A stretch of DNA of 34,995 nucleotides, taken from contig JAQBUI010000045.1 in the NCBI GenBank assembly GCA_027624035.1, positions 1 through 34,995 of the forward strand, read 5' to 3'. The position numbers and the translations under genes are program-made. Under the pieces are notes generated by a model. That model had not been told where the DNA came from, searched no databases, and saw only the letters and a list, made by a program, of their open reading frames with translations. This stretch comes from Pseudomonadota bacterium (GTDB taxonomy: Bacteria; Pseudomonadota; Gammaproteobacteria; Pseudomonadales; Azotimanducaceae). Positions 34,964 through 34,995 of this stretch are shown piece by piece; position 1 is the stretch's first letter, and each line of letters opens with the position of its first letter.

Positions 34964-34995
34964 TCGCGAAAGATTGCGAAGCAATTTTTCGCCAG

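Overview
The window looks like the chromosome of a gammaproteobacterium with a moderately high GC content. The case rests on a recognisable ZipA, on the order smc-zipA-ligA, on a DinG with its iron-sulfur cysteines, on a PhoPQ-like pair with the HSLKTP histidine box, and on a tRNA-Arg that encodes its own CCA. Arsenosugar-type genes hint at an aquatic or marine lifestyle, but this is only suggestive. Gene density is high, and neighbours often overlap by a few bases.

Layout. 1-1329: the end of an integrated element, with a P4-type tyrosine integrase running off the left edge and tRNA-Arg(CCU) as the probable attachment site. 1446-3205: the radical SAM protein ArsS and a TIGR04282/DUF2064 glycosyltransferase-like protein, a typical arsenosugar pair. 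3240-5285: peptidyl-dipeptidase Dcp. 5363-6907 (minus): a repeat-containing protein of unknown function and coaE. 6984-10167: an AmpG-like permease, a thiolase-like protein without the usual nucleophile, and its DUF35 partner. 10180-11444 (minus): a PHP-domain phosphoesterase and a YfcE-like phosphodiesterase. 11851-13080: a Tat-exported aldo/keto reductase with two cysteine clusters. 13379-18249: genes for the nickel-pincer nucleotide (NPN) cofactor, with larC and larE on plus and larB on minus. A GT2 glycosyltransferase and a membrane-anchored alpha/beta hydrolase sit among them. No larA-type client enzyme is visible. 18703-29045: a one-directional housekeeping run of smc, zipA, ligA, a lipoprotein transglycosylase, dinG and a glycerate-kinase-like gene. 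29694-32151: a PepSY protein and a PhoPQ-like two-component system. 32129-34963: a DUF349 protein (minus), a double-CDGSH iron-sulfur protein (minus) and an alpha/beta hydrolase (plus).

The most unusual feature is not a gene. A dispersed repeat with an 87-bp period and a GCGTGCC/GGCACGC-type hairpin occurs between genes. Clear copies lie near 2490, 5290, 16385, 18245 and 29147, with weaker traces near 13131-13345. Two copies on opposite strands, 11 kb apart, differ at only about 8 of 101 bases. Some loci are tandem arrays with the 87-bp period, and one carries a secondary 18-bp tandem array made from the end of the unit. In two places the repeat ends directly at a gene start, in frame with that gene. 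I do not recognise this family.

All assignments come from reading the sequence and the translated proteins by eye. No database search was run.
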